The notes beneath the pieces are model-generated. The model searched no databases. It had not been told where the DNA came from and worked only from the letters and a program-made list of their open reading frames with translations. Of a DNA stretch of 64,000 nucleotides, positions 32,759 through 42,222 are shown in pieces (position 1 is the first letter of the stretch; the number at the start of each line of letters is the position of its first letter). Location of the stretch: the NCBI RefSeq assembly GCF_016411825.1, contig NZ_JAEKMH010000001.1, positions 310,001 through 374,000 of the forward strand, given 5' to 3'. The position numbers and the translations under genes were made by a program. The stretch is from Devosia sediminis (lineage in GTDB: Bacteria; Pseudomonadota; Alphaproteobacteria; Rhizobiales; Devosiaceae).

Positions 32759-33907
32759 ATGAGTGTCGCGATTGAGTCAGGAAGCAATGAGCGGGTCGCC
32801 ACGCGTCTGATATTTTTGCTTGGCGGAATCGTGCTCGGCGCCTGGGCACCGCTGGTTCCGCTCGCAAAAGAGCGCCTGGGGGTTGGTGAAGGCGCGCTCG
32901 GCCTCCTGCTGTTGTGCATGGGCGTCGGCTCGATCCTTGCCATGCCGATGACCGCCTTTCTCACATCGCGCTTTGGCTGTCGGCAGGTCATCACGGTCTC
33001 GGCCACTGGTCTCTGCCTGGTGCTGCCGCTGCTGGCAACGGTGGGCGACGTGGCGCTGATGGCGGTAACGCTGGTTGGCTTTGGCATCGTCATGGGCTGC
33101 ACCTCGGTGTCGATGAACCTCCAGGCGGTCCTGGTCGAGCGCCAGGCCGGAGGGTCATTGATGTCGGGTTTCCATGCCATGTTCAGCCTCGGCGGCATTA
33201 TCGGATCGGGTAGCATGGCGCTGATGCTGACTCTGGGTGTGCCGGCGCTGCCCGCGGCGCTCGCGGTCTCACTGGTCATGCTTGGCCTGCTGCTCGCTGC
33301 CCGGCCCGGGCTCCTGCCTTATAGCGATGCGGGCGAGGCCAAGCCGCCGGCCTTCGTCGTGCCGCAGGGCATCGTGCTGGCCATCGGTGCGCTCAGTCTC
33401 CTCGCCATGCTGGCCGAGGGCGGCGTGCTCGACTGGGGCGCGCTGTTCATGGTGGAAGCCCATGGCGCCGACCTGGGGCTGGCGGGCTTCGCCTATACGG
33501 CCTTTGCCATCACCATGACGGCCGGCAGGCTGTTCGGTGACCGGCTGCGCACGGCTTTTGGCGACCTTACGGTGCTTGTCGCCAGCGCACTCCTTGCAAC
33601 TGCGGGGTTCCTGGCCAGCCTTTTTCTGCCATCGGCCGCGGCGGCCCTGGCCGGGTTCCTGCTGGTGGGCGCAGGCGTTTCCAATATCGCGCCGATCCTG
33701 TTCACGCTGACCGGAAGAACTCGGCGCATGCCGGCCAACCTCGCCGTCGCCTCGGTCCTGACCGTTGGCTATGTCGGCATCATTGCGGGACCCGCGGCCA
33801 TCGGCCTCATCGCCCATGCGACGGGCCTCAAGACGGCATTCTTCCTCCTTTGCGCCGCTATGCTGGTCATCGCGGTGTCCGCCAGAACCATTTTCCACCG
33901 CGTCTGA
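32759..33907 (+). CDS. MFS transporter (fucose permease-like)
   Basis: The protein of 382 residues has about 12 membrane spans without a signal peptide. Helix 1 and the next loop read LIFLLGGIVLGAWAPLVPLA and the pattern SRFGCRQ follows helix 2, as in FucP-like sugar or drug transporters. ATG 32759 has GGAG six to nine bases ahead. The open frame further upstream covers only the regulator gap. It is divergent from the DeoR gene and followed by a closely related paralogue, so sugar uptake or export under DeoR control is the likely role. Confidence 0.85.
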   Translation: MSVAIESGSNERVATRLIFLLGGIVLGAWAPLVPLAKERLGVGEGALGLLLLCMGVGSILAMPMTAFLTSRFGCRQVITVSATGLCLVLPLLATVGDVALMAVTLVGFGIVMGCTSVSMNLQAVLVERQAGGSLMSGFHAMFSLGGIIGSGSMALMLTLGVPALPAALAVSLVMLGLLLAARPGLLPYSDAGEAKPPAFVVPQGIVLAIGALSLLAMLAEGGVLDWGALFMVEAHGADLGLAGFAYTAFAITMTAGRLFGDRLRTAFGDLTVLVASALLATAGFLASLFLPSAAAALAGFLLVGAGVSNIAPILFTLTGRTRRMPANLAVASVLTVGYVGIIAGPAAIGLIAHATGLKTAFFLLCAAMLVIAVSARTIFHRV

Positions 33908-33939
33908 AGACGCCCGCGATCGCAAGCTGAGCCACTATA

Positions 33940-35111
33940 ATGTCCGTACATACCGCGCCAACCTTCGACCATCACGCCCTTTCCGGCGCCAAGGAGCAGT
34001 GGGCCACGCGCGCTGTCTTCCTTGTCGCGGGCCTTGCCATGGCGGCCTGGGCACCGCTCGTGCCGTTTGCCAAGGCCAGGGTCGGCGTCGAAGATGGTGC
34101 ACTGGGCCTCTTGTTGCTCTGCCTGGGGTCGGCTCCATCGTGGCCATGCCGATCACCGGTGTGCTAGCGAGCCGCTTCGGGTGCCGCGCCATCATCGTGT
34201 CGGCCTCGGTCGCCGTGGCGATCGTCCTGCCGTTCCTCGCCATCGCCGACAGTGTCCCGGCACTGGCGATCGCGCTGGCCCTGTTCGGCGCCAGCGTCGG
34301 CACGGTGGACGTGGCGATAAACATCCAGGCGGTGATGGTCGAAAAGGACAGCGGCCGCAACATGATGTCCGGCTTTCACGGGCTTTTCAGCCTGGGCGGC
34401 ATCGCCGGTGCAGGTGGGGTGAGCCTGCTCTTGGGCCTCGGTGTCAGCCCGCTCGTGGCGACGCTGGCGGTCAGCGCCGCGCTCTTGGCGCTTTTGGCCT
34501 ATTCCTTTGGTGGTCTGCTCCCCTATGGCAATCGCGAAACCGGCGACACGCCGCTCTTCGTCGTGCCCAAGGGCATCGTCATCTTCATCGGGCTTCTGTG
34601 CTTCCTGGTGTTTCTGGGCGAGGGCGCCATTCTCGACTGGAGCGCACTGTTCCTGATCGATACCCACGCGGTCGATCCCGCCCAGGCGGGCTTCGGCTAC
34701 ACCATGTTCGCCATTGCCATGACGGCGGGACGGCTCCTCGGCGACCGCATCGTCAAGGCGCTGGGCGGCATGAGGGTCGTGATCATGGGCGGGCTGGTGG
34801 CCGCGGCCGGCTTCCTGCTGACGGTCTTTGCGCCGGCCCAGCCGCTCGCCTTTATCGGCTTCCTCCTGGTCGGCGTCGGGGCGTCCAACATCGTGCCGGT
34901 GCTGTTTACTGCCACCGGCAATCAGACCCGCATGCCGGCCAGTCTCGCCATCGCGGCCATCACCACGCTTGGCTATGCCGGCATTCTCGTTGGGCCTGCT
35001 GCCATAGGTTTCGTGGCACAGCAATGGTCGCTCAGTGCAGCCTTCGTGCTGGTGGCTCTGGGGCTGATCTTCGTGGCGGTGAGCTGGCCGATCACGGTAC
35101 GGAAACGTTAG
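33940..35111 (+). pseudogene. second MFS transporter gene with a one-base frameshift
   Basis: The first frame starts at ATG 33940 and matches the paralogue up to GLLLLCLG; the next frame continues VGSIVAMPITGVLASRFGCR to the stop at 35111. Compared with the neighbour (LLLLCMGVGSILAMP), one G is missing from the run at 34125-34128: five would restore the frame. Joined, the protein would have about 390 residues with 12 spans. The change is either a real inactivating deletion, a homopolymer sequencing error or, less likely, slippage during expression. Both halves keep strong similarity to the paralogue, so any loss is recent. Confidence 0.75.
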
Positions 35112-35343
35112 GCGGGGAAGGCCGGTATCGCGGTAGCACAAGAGCGCGGCTGGTGGCCTGGGACTGCATTGCCCATTCCCGACCGGGGCTTGCCCAAACG
35201 AAAGTACTTTATTTGTGCATTTGAGATAGGTTGCGCGCCGGCCCTGGTTGGCGACGGCAGGATTTTGTGACGTCTGGCCGACTGGCACGACTTATCCGTG
35301 GCGCCCGTGCGAGTGGCGCCCGCAATTTGATGTTGAGAAAACG

Positions 35344-38133
35344 ATGACCCTCTACTCCGATTACCTGGCTGAAATCGAAAGCAGAAAAGAGCAGGGGCTG
35401 GCGCCCAAGCCGATCGACGGCGGCGGTCTGACCGGGGAGATCATCGCCATCATCCGCGACGGCGCGAACCCACAGCGCCAAGATGCGCTGAAATTCTTCA
35501 TCTACAACACGCTGCCTGGCACGACCCCTGCCGCGAGCGTCAAGGCAGCCTTTCTCAAGCATATCATCCTGGGTGAAGCCGTGGTGCCGGAAATCACCCC
35601 GAGCTTCGCGCTCGAGCTGCTTTCGCACATGAAGGGCGGGCCCTCGATCGAGGTGCTGCTCGATATTGCGCTGGGTGGCGGCGCGCATGCCCAGGAAGCC
35701 GGCGAGGTCCTCAAGACCCAGGTCTTCCTCTACGACGCCGACATGTTCCGCCTGCGCGATGCCCACAAGTCCGGCAATGCCATCGCTACCGGCGTGCTGG
35801 AGAGCTATGCCAAGGCCGAATTCTTCACCAAGCTTCCGGACGTCGAAGACGAGATCAAGGTCGTGACCTATGTCGCGGCTGAAGGCGATATCTCGACGGA
35901 TCTTCTGTCGCCCGGCAATCAGGCCCATTCGCGCGCCGACCGCGAACTGCACGGCAAGTGCATGATCTCGCCCGAGGGCCAGGCTCAGATCGTTGCCCTG
36001 CAGCAGCAGCATCCCGACAAGCGCGTGATGATGATCGCCGAAAAGGGCACGATGGGCGTGGGCTCGTCGCGCATGTCGGGGGTCAACAACGTGGCGCTGT
36101 GGACCGGCAAGCAGGCCAGCCCCTATGTGCCCTTCGTCAATGTGGCCCCGATCGTGGCCGGCACAAATGGCATTTCGCCGATCTTCGCCACCACGGTCGA
36201 TGTGACCGGCGGCATCGGCCTCAATCTCAAGAACTGGGTCAAGAAGCTGGGCGAGGACGGCAAGCCGATCCTCAACAACGAGGGCAATCCGATCCTCGAG
36301 CAGAAATACTCGGTCGAGACCGGCACGGTTCTCAAGATCGACACCAAGACCAAGAAGCTGCGTGACGAAGCCGGCAACGAGCTGGTGGATATTGCCTCGG
36401 CCTTCACCCCCCAGAAGGTGGAGTTCATGAAGGCCGGCTCGTCCTACGCCGTCGTCTTCGGCAAGAAGCTGCAGACCTTTGCCGCCCAGACCCTGGGCGT
36501 CGAGGCGCCGCAGGTGTTCGCGCCGAACAAGGAGATCACCGTCGAGGGCGTCGGCCTCACCGCCGTCGAGAAGATCTTCAACCGCAATGCTGTCGGCGTG
36601 ACGCCGGGCAAGGTGCTCCATGCCGGCTCGGACGTGCGTGTGAAGGTCAACATCGTCGGTTCGCAGGACACGACGGGCCTGATGACGGCCCAGGAACTGG
36701 AAGCCATGGCCGCCACGGTGATCTCGCCGCTGGTCGATGGTGCCTACCAGTCCGGCTGTCACACCGCTTCGGTATGGGACAAGAAGGCCCAGGCCAATAT
36801 TCCCAAGCTCATGGCCTTCATGAACAATTTCGGTGTGATCACCGCCCGCGATCCGGTCGGCCACTACCACTCGATGACCGACGTGATCCACAAGGTGCTC
36901 AACGACATCACCGTTGACGACTGGGACATCATCATTGGCGGCGACAGCCATACCCGCATGTCCAAGGGCGTCGCCTTTGGCGCCGACTCGGGCACCGTCG
37001 CGCTGGCGCTTGCCACCGGTGAAGCCACCATGCCGATCCCGCAGTCTGTCAAGGTGACCTTCAAGGGCCAGATGAAGCCCTGGATGGATTTCCGCGATGT
37101 GGTTCACGCCACTCAGGCGCAGATGCTGCAGCAGCATGGCGACAACGTCTTCCAGGGCCGCATCATCGAAGTGCATATCGGCACGCTCCTGGCCGACCAG
37201 GCCTTCACCTTCACCGACTGGACGGCCGAGATGAAGGCCAAGGCCTCTATCTGTATCTCGCAGGACGAGACGCTGATCGAGTCGCTGGAGATCGCCAAGT
37301 CGCGCATGCAGATCATGATCGACAAGGGCATGGATAATGCCGCCCAGACCCTCAAGGGCCTGATCGCCAAGGCCGATCGCCGCATTGCCGAAATCCGCTC
37401 CGGCGCCAAGCCGGCGCTGACACCGGATGCCAATGCGAAGTATTTCGCCGAGGTGGTGGTCGATCTCGATGTCATCGACGAGCCGATGATCGCCGACCCG
37501 GACGTCAACAATTCCGATGTCTCGCGCCGCTATACCCACGACACCATCCGCCCGGTTTCCTACTATGGCGGCACCAAGAAGGTGGACCTGGGCTTTGTCG
37601 GTTCGTGCATGGTGCACAAGGGCGACATGAAGATCGTTGCCCAGATGCTCAAGAACCTCGAGAAGGACACGGGCAAGGTCGAGTTCAAGGCACCGCTGGT
37701 GGTGGCCGCGCCGACCTACAACATCATCGACGAGCTCAAGGAAGAAGGCGACTGGGAGATTCTCCAGAAGTATTCCGGCTTCGAGTTCAACGACGCGGCG
37801 CCCAAGACGGCCAACCGTACCGAATACGAGAATATCCTCTATCTCGAACGCCCGGGCTGCAACCTCTGTATGGGCAACCAGGAGAAGGCCGAGAAGGGCG
37901 ACACCGTGCTGGCGACCTCGACCCGCCTGTTCCAGGGGCGCGTCGTGGAAGATTCCGCAGAAAAGAAGGGCGAGTCGCTGCTGGCTTCGACCCCGGTCGT
38001 GGTGCTCTCGGCCATTCTCGGGCGCACGCCGAGCACCGAGGAATACAAGTCGGCCGTCGAAGGCATCGATCTCACCAAGTTCGCGCCGCCGACCTCGACC
38101 AATCCGATGGACAGCAAGTCCGTCCATTACTGA
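35344..38133 (+). CDS. acnB: bifunctional aconitate hydratase B / 2-methylisocitrate dehydratase
   Basis: The enzyme of 929 residues interconverts citrate and isocitrate in the TCA cycle and dehydrates 2-methylisocitrate in propionate use. AcnB has its HEAT-like domain first (YLAEIESRKEQGLAPKPIDG), then the swivel and catalytic domains. Iron-sulfur ligands are visible in GAYQSGCHTASVWDKK and PGCNLCMGNQEKAEKG (CxxC); GGDSHTRMSKG holds substrate residues. The frame is open to 35248, but ATG 35344 gives the family start MTLYSDYLAEIE. It is followed by a strong terminator. Confidence 0.97.
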   Translation: MTLYSDYLAEIESRKEQGLAPKPIDGGGLTGEIIAIIRDGANPQRQDALKFFIYNTLPGTTPAASVKAAFLKHIILGEAVVPEITPSFALELLSHMKGGPSIEVLLDIALGGGAHAQEAGEVLKTQVFLYDADMFRLRDAHKSGNAIATGVLESYAKAEFFTKLPDVEDEIKVVTYVAAEGDISTDLLSPGNQAHSRADRELHGKCMISPEGQAQIVALQQQHPDKRVMMIAEKGTMGVGSSRMSGVNNVALWTGKQASPYVPFVNVAPIVAGTNGISPIFATTVDVTGGIGLNLKNWVKKLGEDGKPILNNEGNPILEQKYSVETGTVLKIDTKTKKLRDEAGNELVDIASAFTPQKVEFMKAGSSYAVVFGKKLQTFAAQTLGVEAPQVFAPNKEITVEGVGLTAVEKIFNRNAVGVTPGKVLHAGSDVRVKVNIVGSQDTTGLMTAQELEAMAATVISPLVDGAYQSGCHTASVWDKKAQANIPKLMAFMNNFGVITARDPVGHYHSMTDVIHKVLNDITVDDWDIIIGGDSHTRMSKGVAFGADSGTVALALATGEATMPIPQSVKVTFKGQMKPWMDFRDVVHATQAQMLQQHGDNVFQGRIIEVHIGTLLADQAFTFTDWTAEMKAKASICISQDETLIESLEIAKSRMQIMIDKGMDNAAQTLKGLIAKADRRIAEIRSGAKPALTPDANAKYFAEVVVDLDVIDEPMIADPDVNNSDVSRRYTHDTIRPVSYYGGTKKVDLGFVGSCMVHKGDMKIVAQMLKNLEKDTGKVEFKAPLVVAAPTYNIIDELKEEGDWEILQKYSGFEFNDAAPKTANRTEYENILYLERPGCNLCMGNQEKAEKGDTVLATSTRLFQGRVVEDSAEKKGESLLASTPVVVLSAILGRTPSTEEYKSAVEGIDLTKFAPPTSTNPMDSKSVHY

Positions 38134-38155
38134 GCGGCATCTGCCGATGCATTGG

Positions 38156-38181
38156 AACGGCCCGGCCCTTGCCGGGCCGTT
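38156..38181 (+). terminator. terminator after acnB
   Basis: AACGGCCCGGC and GCCGGGCCGTT pair perfectly over 11 bases around CCTT, 22 bases after the acnB stop. The U-tract is short (TT). Confidence 0.75.
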
Positions 38182-38259
38182 TCCATTCGCCGCACTGGTC
38201 ATTCCGTGCCCCGTGCCTTACATATCGGCAGCAACAGACACCAGCGACGGAAGCGTGCC

Positions 38260-38505
38260 ATGAACCAGAACAATCGCATCTTCGACGGGTTGGGCCGGGT
38301 GATGAACGAGGCCGCGGGCGTGGCTGATGGCGTCCGCCGCGAGGTCGAGACCGTGGTGAAGAGCCAGGCGCAGCGCATCGTCAACGACATGGACCTGGTC
38401 AAGCGCGAGGATTTCGACGCGTTGCGCGAACTGGTCCAGGTACAGGGCGAAGAGATCGAGGCGCTGCGCAAGGAACTGGCGGCATTGCGCGGCACCAAGT
38501 CCTGA
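38260..38505 (+). CDS. ubiK: ubiquinone biosynthesis accessory factor UbiK (BMFP family)
   Basis: The 81-residue protein is helical throughout. An amphipathic N-terminal helix (RIFDGLGRVMNEAAGVADGV) and a C-terminal coiled coil (EDFDALRELVQVQGEEIEAL) match the BMFP family, which trimerises, fuses membranes in vitro and helps the Ubi complex handle lipids. It has a weak ribosome site before ATG 38260. It stands 21 bases before the phosphoesterase gene and is probably cotranscribed with it. Confidence 0.85.
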   Translation: MNQNNRIFDGLGRVMNEAAGVADGVRREVETVVKSQAQRIVNDMDLVKREDFDALRELVQVQGEEIEALRKELAALRGTKS

Positions 38506-38526
38506 TCCGGCGCTGAGGCTCGGCCT

Positions 38527-39249
38527 TTGCGCATCGCTGTAATTTCCGACGTTCACGGCAATGTGCCGGCGCTCGACGCCGTGCTCGCCGATATGGCGCG
38601 GCAACAATTCGACGCTGTTCTGTGCTTGGGCGATCATGTCAGCGGTCCCATGGATCCGGCCGGTGCGGCCGAACGGATCATGGCTTCGGGTGCTGTTTCG
38701 ATCCGTGGCAATCACGACCGCTGGGTGGTGGACACCAGTCTGCGAGGCGCCGGCGCGGTGGATCGGCTGGCGCGCGAGACCTTGAACGAAGCGCAACTGG
38801 CATGGCTGTCCGGACTGCTGCCGACCACCACCCTCGGCGATGAGTTATTCGCCTGTCACGGCACGCCGACCGATGATGAGACGCCTTGGCTCGACAACTT
38901 CTACAACGGCCGCAGCAGTGTCCTGCCGGGTGAAGCCGAAGTCGCGATTCACGCTGCAGGGATTGGCGCCGAGGTGATTCTTTGCGGTCATACACATATT
39001 GCGCGCACGTTGCGGCTCTCGGACGGGCGGCTGCTGGTCAATCCGGGCTCGGTGGGCATGCAATTGGTGCGTGGAACACCCGACGCGCATTATGCCGTGA
39101 TCGAGAAACGGCAGGCGGGCTGGCAGACAGCGCTGATCGGCGTGCCCTATGATACCGAAGCTGCGGCGCGTATGGCCGAAGCCAATGGCTTTCCTGGCTG
39201 GGGCGAGGCAATCCGCTATGGCTGGGCCGGACCCGATGCGCTGGGCTGA
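38527..39249 (+). CDS. metallophosphoesterase (YfcE/MJ0936-like)
   Basis: The protein has 240 residues. It carries all calcineurin-like metal motifs: SDVHGN at 8-13, LGDH, IRGNHDRW and GHTHIAR. Relatives hydrolyse phosphodiesters or phosphomonoesters in the cytoplasm with manganese or nickel; the natural substrate cannot be read from the sequence. TTG 38527 is the likely start because the domain begins at once (MRIAVISDVHG). Confidence 0.88.
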   Translation: MRIAVISDVHGNVPALDAVLADMARQQFDAVLCLGDHVSGPMDPAGAAERIMASGAVSIRGNHDRWVVDTSLRGAGAVDRLARETLNEAQLAWLSGLLPTTTLGDELFACHGTPTDDETPWLDNFYNGRSSVLPGEAEVAIHAAGIGAEVILCGHTHIARTLRLSDGRLLVNPGSVGMQLVRGTPDAHYAVIEKRQAGWQTALIGVPYDTEAAARMAEANGFPGWGEAIRYGWAGPDALG

Positions 39250-39525
39250 TTTTCCACAGCCTGAATAGGCGTTGAAAAGACCCAGTTCGGCACAGGTTTG
39301 ATCAGAGTCGTTAACGCTCGGTTAACCATAAGTTCGCGATCATCATCCACAAGAGAATGACGTTCCTCCTTCCCGTCGCGTCCCCTGAATCAGAGACGCA
39401 GTGTAGGGTTCTGTTCGGAGGACGATTCTGAAAGTCGCGTAAGCGGCGGTGTTCCTCCTGCGTACTCCGAGAGTGGTGGCCGAATGGCCGCGTGGACCAA
39501 AACGCCTTTAGGACGGACTCTTCGC
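39250..39525 (+). other. 276-base gap with possible anti-Shine-Dalgarno sRNA or long leader before ybjN
   Basis: No credible open frame is seen. GTTCCTCCT-like sequence occurs twice (39362-39369 and 39452-39459), each complementary to ribosome-binding sites, and GGAGGA at 39417-39422 can pair with the second copy (TCCTCC 39453-39458), leaving the first free. Small RNAs with exposed UCCUCC loops are known in alphaproteobacteria. It could equally be the untranslated leader of the downstream gene. A single DnaA-box-like TTTTCCACA lies at about 39253, too isolated to mark an origin. Confidence 0.35.
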
Positions 39526-40026
39526 ATGTCCCTGATTGAATTCGAGCCCGACCGCGTCTCCCATCCGGTGGACCTTGTCGAGCATATCGCATCGATCAAT
39601 GACTGGACCTTCGAGCGGCAGGATGCCGACGAGATTTCCATTTCCGTGCGCGGCGGGTGGAGCGACTATCATGTGTCGTTCAACTGGATGGAGGATCTCG
39701 AGAGCCTCCACATCGCCTGCGCCTTCGACCTCAAGGTACCCGATGGCCGTCGCGCCGAGATCAAGCAGTTGATCAGCCTCATCAACGAGCAGCTCTGGAT
39801 CGGCCACTTCGACATCTGGCACAAGGAAGGCGTGGTGCTGTTCCGCAATTCGCACCTGCTGACGGGTGGCGCGGATGTGTCGCCGCAGCAATGCGAGGCG
39901 CTGCTGCGTTCGGCCAGTGATAGCTGCGACCTTTACTATCAAGCGTTCCAGTTTGTTGTGTGGGCCGGCAAGTCGGCCGCCGATGCGCTGAGCCATGTGA
40001 TGTTCGAGACTATCGGCGAAGCATAG
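39526..40026 (+). CDS. YbjN-domain protein
   Basis: The 166-residue product is an alpha/beta protein of the YbjN family common in Rhizobiales: VDLVEHIASINDWTFERQ, EISISVRGGWSDYHVSFNW and LISLINEQLWIGHFDIW, ending in a helix-rich part (DALSHVMFETIGEA). The fold resembles type III secretion chaperones; a role in stress responses or motility is reported for relatives but the mechanism is unclear. AGGA precedes ATG 39526 by 12 bases. It is followed by proC, as usual in the order. Confidence 0.85.
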   Translation: MSLIEFEPDRVSHPVDLVEHIASINDWTFERQDADEISISVRGGWSDYHVSFNWMEDLESLHIACAFDLKVPDGRRAEIKQLISLINEQLWIGHFDIWHKEGVVLFRNSHLLTGGADVSPQQCEALLRSASDSCDLYYQAFQFVVWAGKSAADALSHVMFETIGEA

Positions 40027-40108
40027 AGACGCTCGATCATTGCTTTCCGACCCTCTCCTGGGGCATGTCTGAGGCTCTTACCTCATCCTATTCCGGGAGC
40101 CCCTCACC

Positions 40109-40930
40109 ATGACCAACCTTCGCTCAATCGGCCCCGTAATGCTGGTCGGCGCCGGGAAGATGGGCATGGCACTGGCGCGCGGCTGGATCGATGCGGGGCT
40201 GCCCTCCAATAATCTGGTGCTGGTCGACCCGTCGCCGGGTGAAGCGGCGCGGGACATGGCGGCGGATTATGATCTCGTCATCCATTCCGAGCCGGCAGGC
40301 CTCGTCCCCAATGTGCTGGTGCTGGCGGTGAAGCCGCAGATCATCGGTACTGTCATGGAAGGGTTGAAGCCGGTGGTCGGTCCGCAGACGCTGGTCCTCT
40401 CGATCGCGGCGGGTATCTCGATCTCCACCCTGTCAAATGGGCTCGCAACCGGGCGAGTGGTGCGCACCATGCCCAATACGCCGGCGCAGATCGGCAAGGG
40501 CATGACCGGCGCAGTGGCGGGCCCCGAGACCTCTTCGCAGGACCGTGCTACCGTCGATGCGCTGCTGTCGGCAGCAGGGCAGGTGGCCTGGTTCGACGCC
40601 GAGGGCGACCTCGACGCAGTGACGGCGGTGTCGGGCTCGGGCCCGGCCTATGTGTTCAACCTGGTCGAGGCGCTGGCAGCCGCGGGCGTGGCCGAGGGCC
40701 TCGACGAAGCCGTGGCCATGCAATTGGCACGGCAGACGGTGATCGGCTCGGCGGCCCTGCTGGACGCCGATCCGGCTCCGGCCAGTGTGCTGCGGCAGGA
40801 CGTGACCTCGCCCAATGGCACCACTGCCGCGGCGCTTGCCGTCCTGATGTCCGAGGATGGCCTCACCCCACTGATGGGGCGAGCGGTGGATGCGGCGCGC
40901 AAGCGCAGCGAGGAGCTGGGTGGGGCGTAA
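40109..40930 (+). CDS. proC: pyrroline-5-carboxylate reductase
   Basis: The enzyme of 273 residues catalyses the last step of proline synthesis with NAD(P)H. The N-terminal Rossmann fold starts MLVGAGKMGMALARGWIDAG; family motifs VLAVKPQ, RTMPNTPAQIGKGMTG and TAVSGSGPAYVFNLVEAL follow; the dimerisation domain ends LRQDVTSPNGTTAAALAVLM. It lies 82 bases behind ybjN on the same strand and could share its transcript. Confidence 0.96.
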   Translation: MTNLRSIGPVMLVGAGKMGMALARGWIDAGLPSNNLVLVDPSPGEAARDMAADYDLVIHSEPAGLVPNVLVLAVKPQIIGTVMEGLKPVVGPQTLVLSIAAGISISTLSNGLATGRVVRTMPNTPAQIGKGMTGAVAGPETSSQDRATVDALLSAAGQVAWFDAEGDLDAVTAVSGSGPAYVFNLVEALAAAGVAEGLDEAVAMQLARQTVIGSAALLDADPAPASVLRQDVTSPNGTTAAALAVLMSEDGLTPLMGRAVDAARKRSEELGGA

Positions 40931-40981
40931 CGCCGGTCGGCGCCATTCACCGAAGCATTCGGTCTTTGGCGTGGCTCGAAG

Positions 40982-41506
40982 TCAGCGCGGATTGCGGCGG
41001 CGGTCGGCCTGGTCGACAAGTAGGTCACGGATCGACCTGACCCAGTCATGCAGGTCGCGGTCATCGGCGGGGATGACGGCCTCGGCGCCATCGAGCGCGA
41101 GATGCGCCGACATGAGGTCGGCGTGGTTGCCGGTTGCGACATGGCGCTGGAAATAGGCCAAGGCCAGATTGGTATCGGAGATGACGCTGTTGCGGTTGAA
41201 CTCGTCGCGCCGGCGGCCAGCACGCGCCCGCGTAAGCATGTCGATGGCCTGGTCGAGCGTCCTGCGCAGTTCCGCCTCGTCCTCGGTCAGGCGAGCCTCG
41301 TGCAGCAGGAGTGCACCGTAATTGGCGAAAACCTCGATACGGGCAGCCGGAAGCTGGTCGAGCGCCGACTCTTCCAAGAGGAGCCGATACTGGGCTGACG
41401 CTTCGTCCAGCCGATCGGCCCGGATATGGGCCTCGGCGCTTGCCAGCAACGCGAGTACCGCTTCGGCATCTGCGTTTGGGCGTGGGTTCAGGGCGTTCGC
41501 TGTCAC
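40982..41506 (-). CDS. TPR-like helical protein of unknown function
   Basis: The 174-residue product starts at GTG 41506. It is almost wholly helical, with repeat-like units (ALLASAEAHIRADRLDEASA, ARIEVFANYGALLLHEARLT, DTNLALAYFQRHVATGNHAD) spaced as in tetratricopeptide repeats. There is no signal peptide or membrane span. It is convergent with proC and divergent from nothing obvious. Probably a protein-interaction scaffold; no partner is visible. Confidence 0.6.
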   Translation of the reverse strand: MTANALNPRPNADAEAVLALLASAEAHIRADRLDEASAQYRLLLEESALDQLPAARIEVFANYGALLLHEARLTEDEAELRRTLDQAIDMLTRARAGRRRDEFNRNSVISDTNLALAYFQRHVATGNHADLMSAHLALDGAEAVIPADDRDLHDWVRSIRDLLVDQADRRRNPR

Positions 41507-41572
41507 TGCTTCTGCTTTCCGGGTAGCGCGGCTACCGCAGGCGACTCAATCGGGCGCGGGACGATACCAGAG

Positions 41573-42088
41573 CTAGAGCTTGGCCGTCAGGTTCAGCCTG
41601 TCCAGCACCGGCCTGTCGGCAGGGTCTACCATGCCCACCAGGAACTGGCGGACGACACGGGCCGCTTCCGGATGCATTGCCGCGATGGACGAGTCAATAC
41701 GGCTCGCCTGGCTGGCCGAGAGTTGCGCGAAGAATTCCCGACCCTTGTCGGTTGCGTGCAACAGTCGCTGCCGGCGGTCGGCATGGCCCGTGCGCTGCTC
41801 GATATAGCCATTGTCGATGAGCTGGCGAAGCACGCGCGCGAGGCTCTGCTTGGTGATCTTGAGCACGTCAAGCAGGTCGGCGACCGGCATGCCGGGACGG
41901 AGGTTGACGAAATAGAGCACCCGGTGATGGGCGCGTCCAAAGCCCTGCCGTTCGAGCAAGGCATCGGCGTCGCCGGTGAAGTCGCGGTAGGCGAAAAAGA
42001 ACAGGCCCATGATGTCGAGCGGCAGGTGAGCGTGCACAGCCAGAGAATTTATGTCAGCGTTGTTGACATTTTTTCGGTCCGCTGGCAT
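41573..42088 (-). CDS. MarR-family transcriptional regulator
   Basis: The protein has 171 residues. The winged-helix DNA-binding part is clear: VADLLDVLKITKQSLARVLR (helix-turn-helix) and IEQRTGHADRRQRLLHATDK (wing). ATG 42088 has GGAGGAA three bases upstream, which decides the start over the longer frame to 42223. It is divergent from ilvE across 134 bases and may regulate it, though this family often controls unlinked genes too. Confidence 0.88.
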   Translation of the reverse strand: MPADRKNVNNADINSLAVHAHLPLDIMGLFFFAYRDFTGDADALLERQGFGRAHHRVLYFVNLRPGMPVADLLDVLKITKQSLARVLRQLIDNGYIEQRTGHADRRQRLLHATDKGREFFAQLSASQASRIDSSIAAMHPEAARVVRQFLVGMVDPADRPVLDRLNLTAKL

Positions 42089-42222
42089 GGTTCCTCCGTC
42101 AGCGTCGTCTCGTGGTCTTATCCCAAAGCCATTCCGGTTTGCCAAGGGTATCACCCCTGATGCATGATCAAGCAAATGGCCGTTCAACAGCAACGGCACA
42201 TATATGATTTCGGAGAGGAACA

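Noticed and set aside
33940..35111. Programmed frameshift in the second MFS gene
   Set aside because: The G-run has no in-frame slippery heptamer of the usual type and membrane transporters are not known to need a frameshift; a deletion or read error is simpler.
35209..38202. Very long minus-strand open frame of 997 codons opposite acnB
   Set aside because: It is a GC-bias shadow of the true gene; composition is rich in His, Arg, Gly and Leu and it matches no family, while acnB has every expected motif.
39250..39262. DnaA box suggesting a replication origin
   Set aside because: A single TTTTCCACA without a cluster, AT-rich unwinding region or origin-linked genes.
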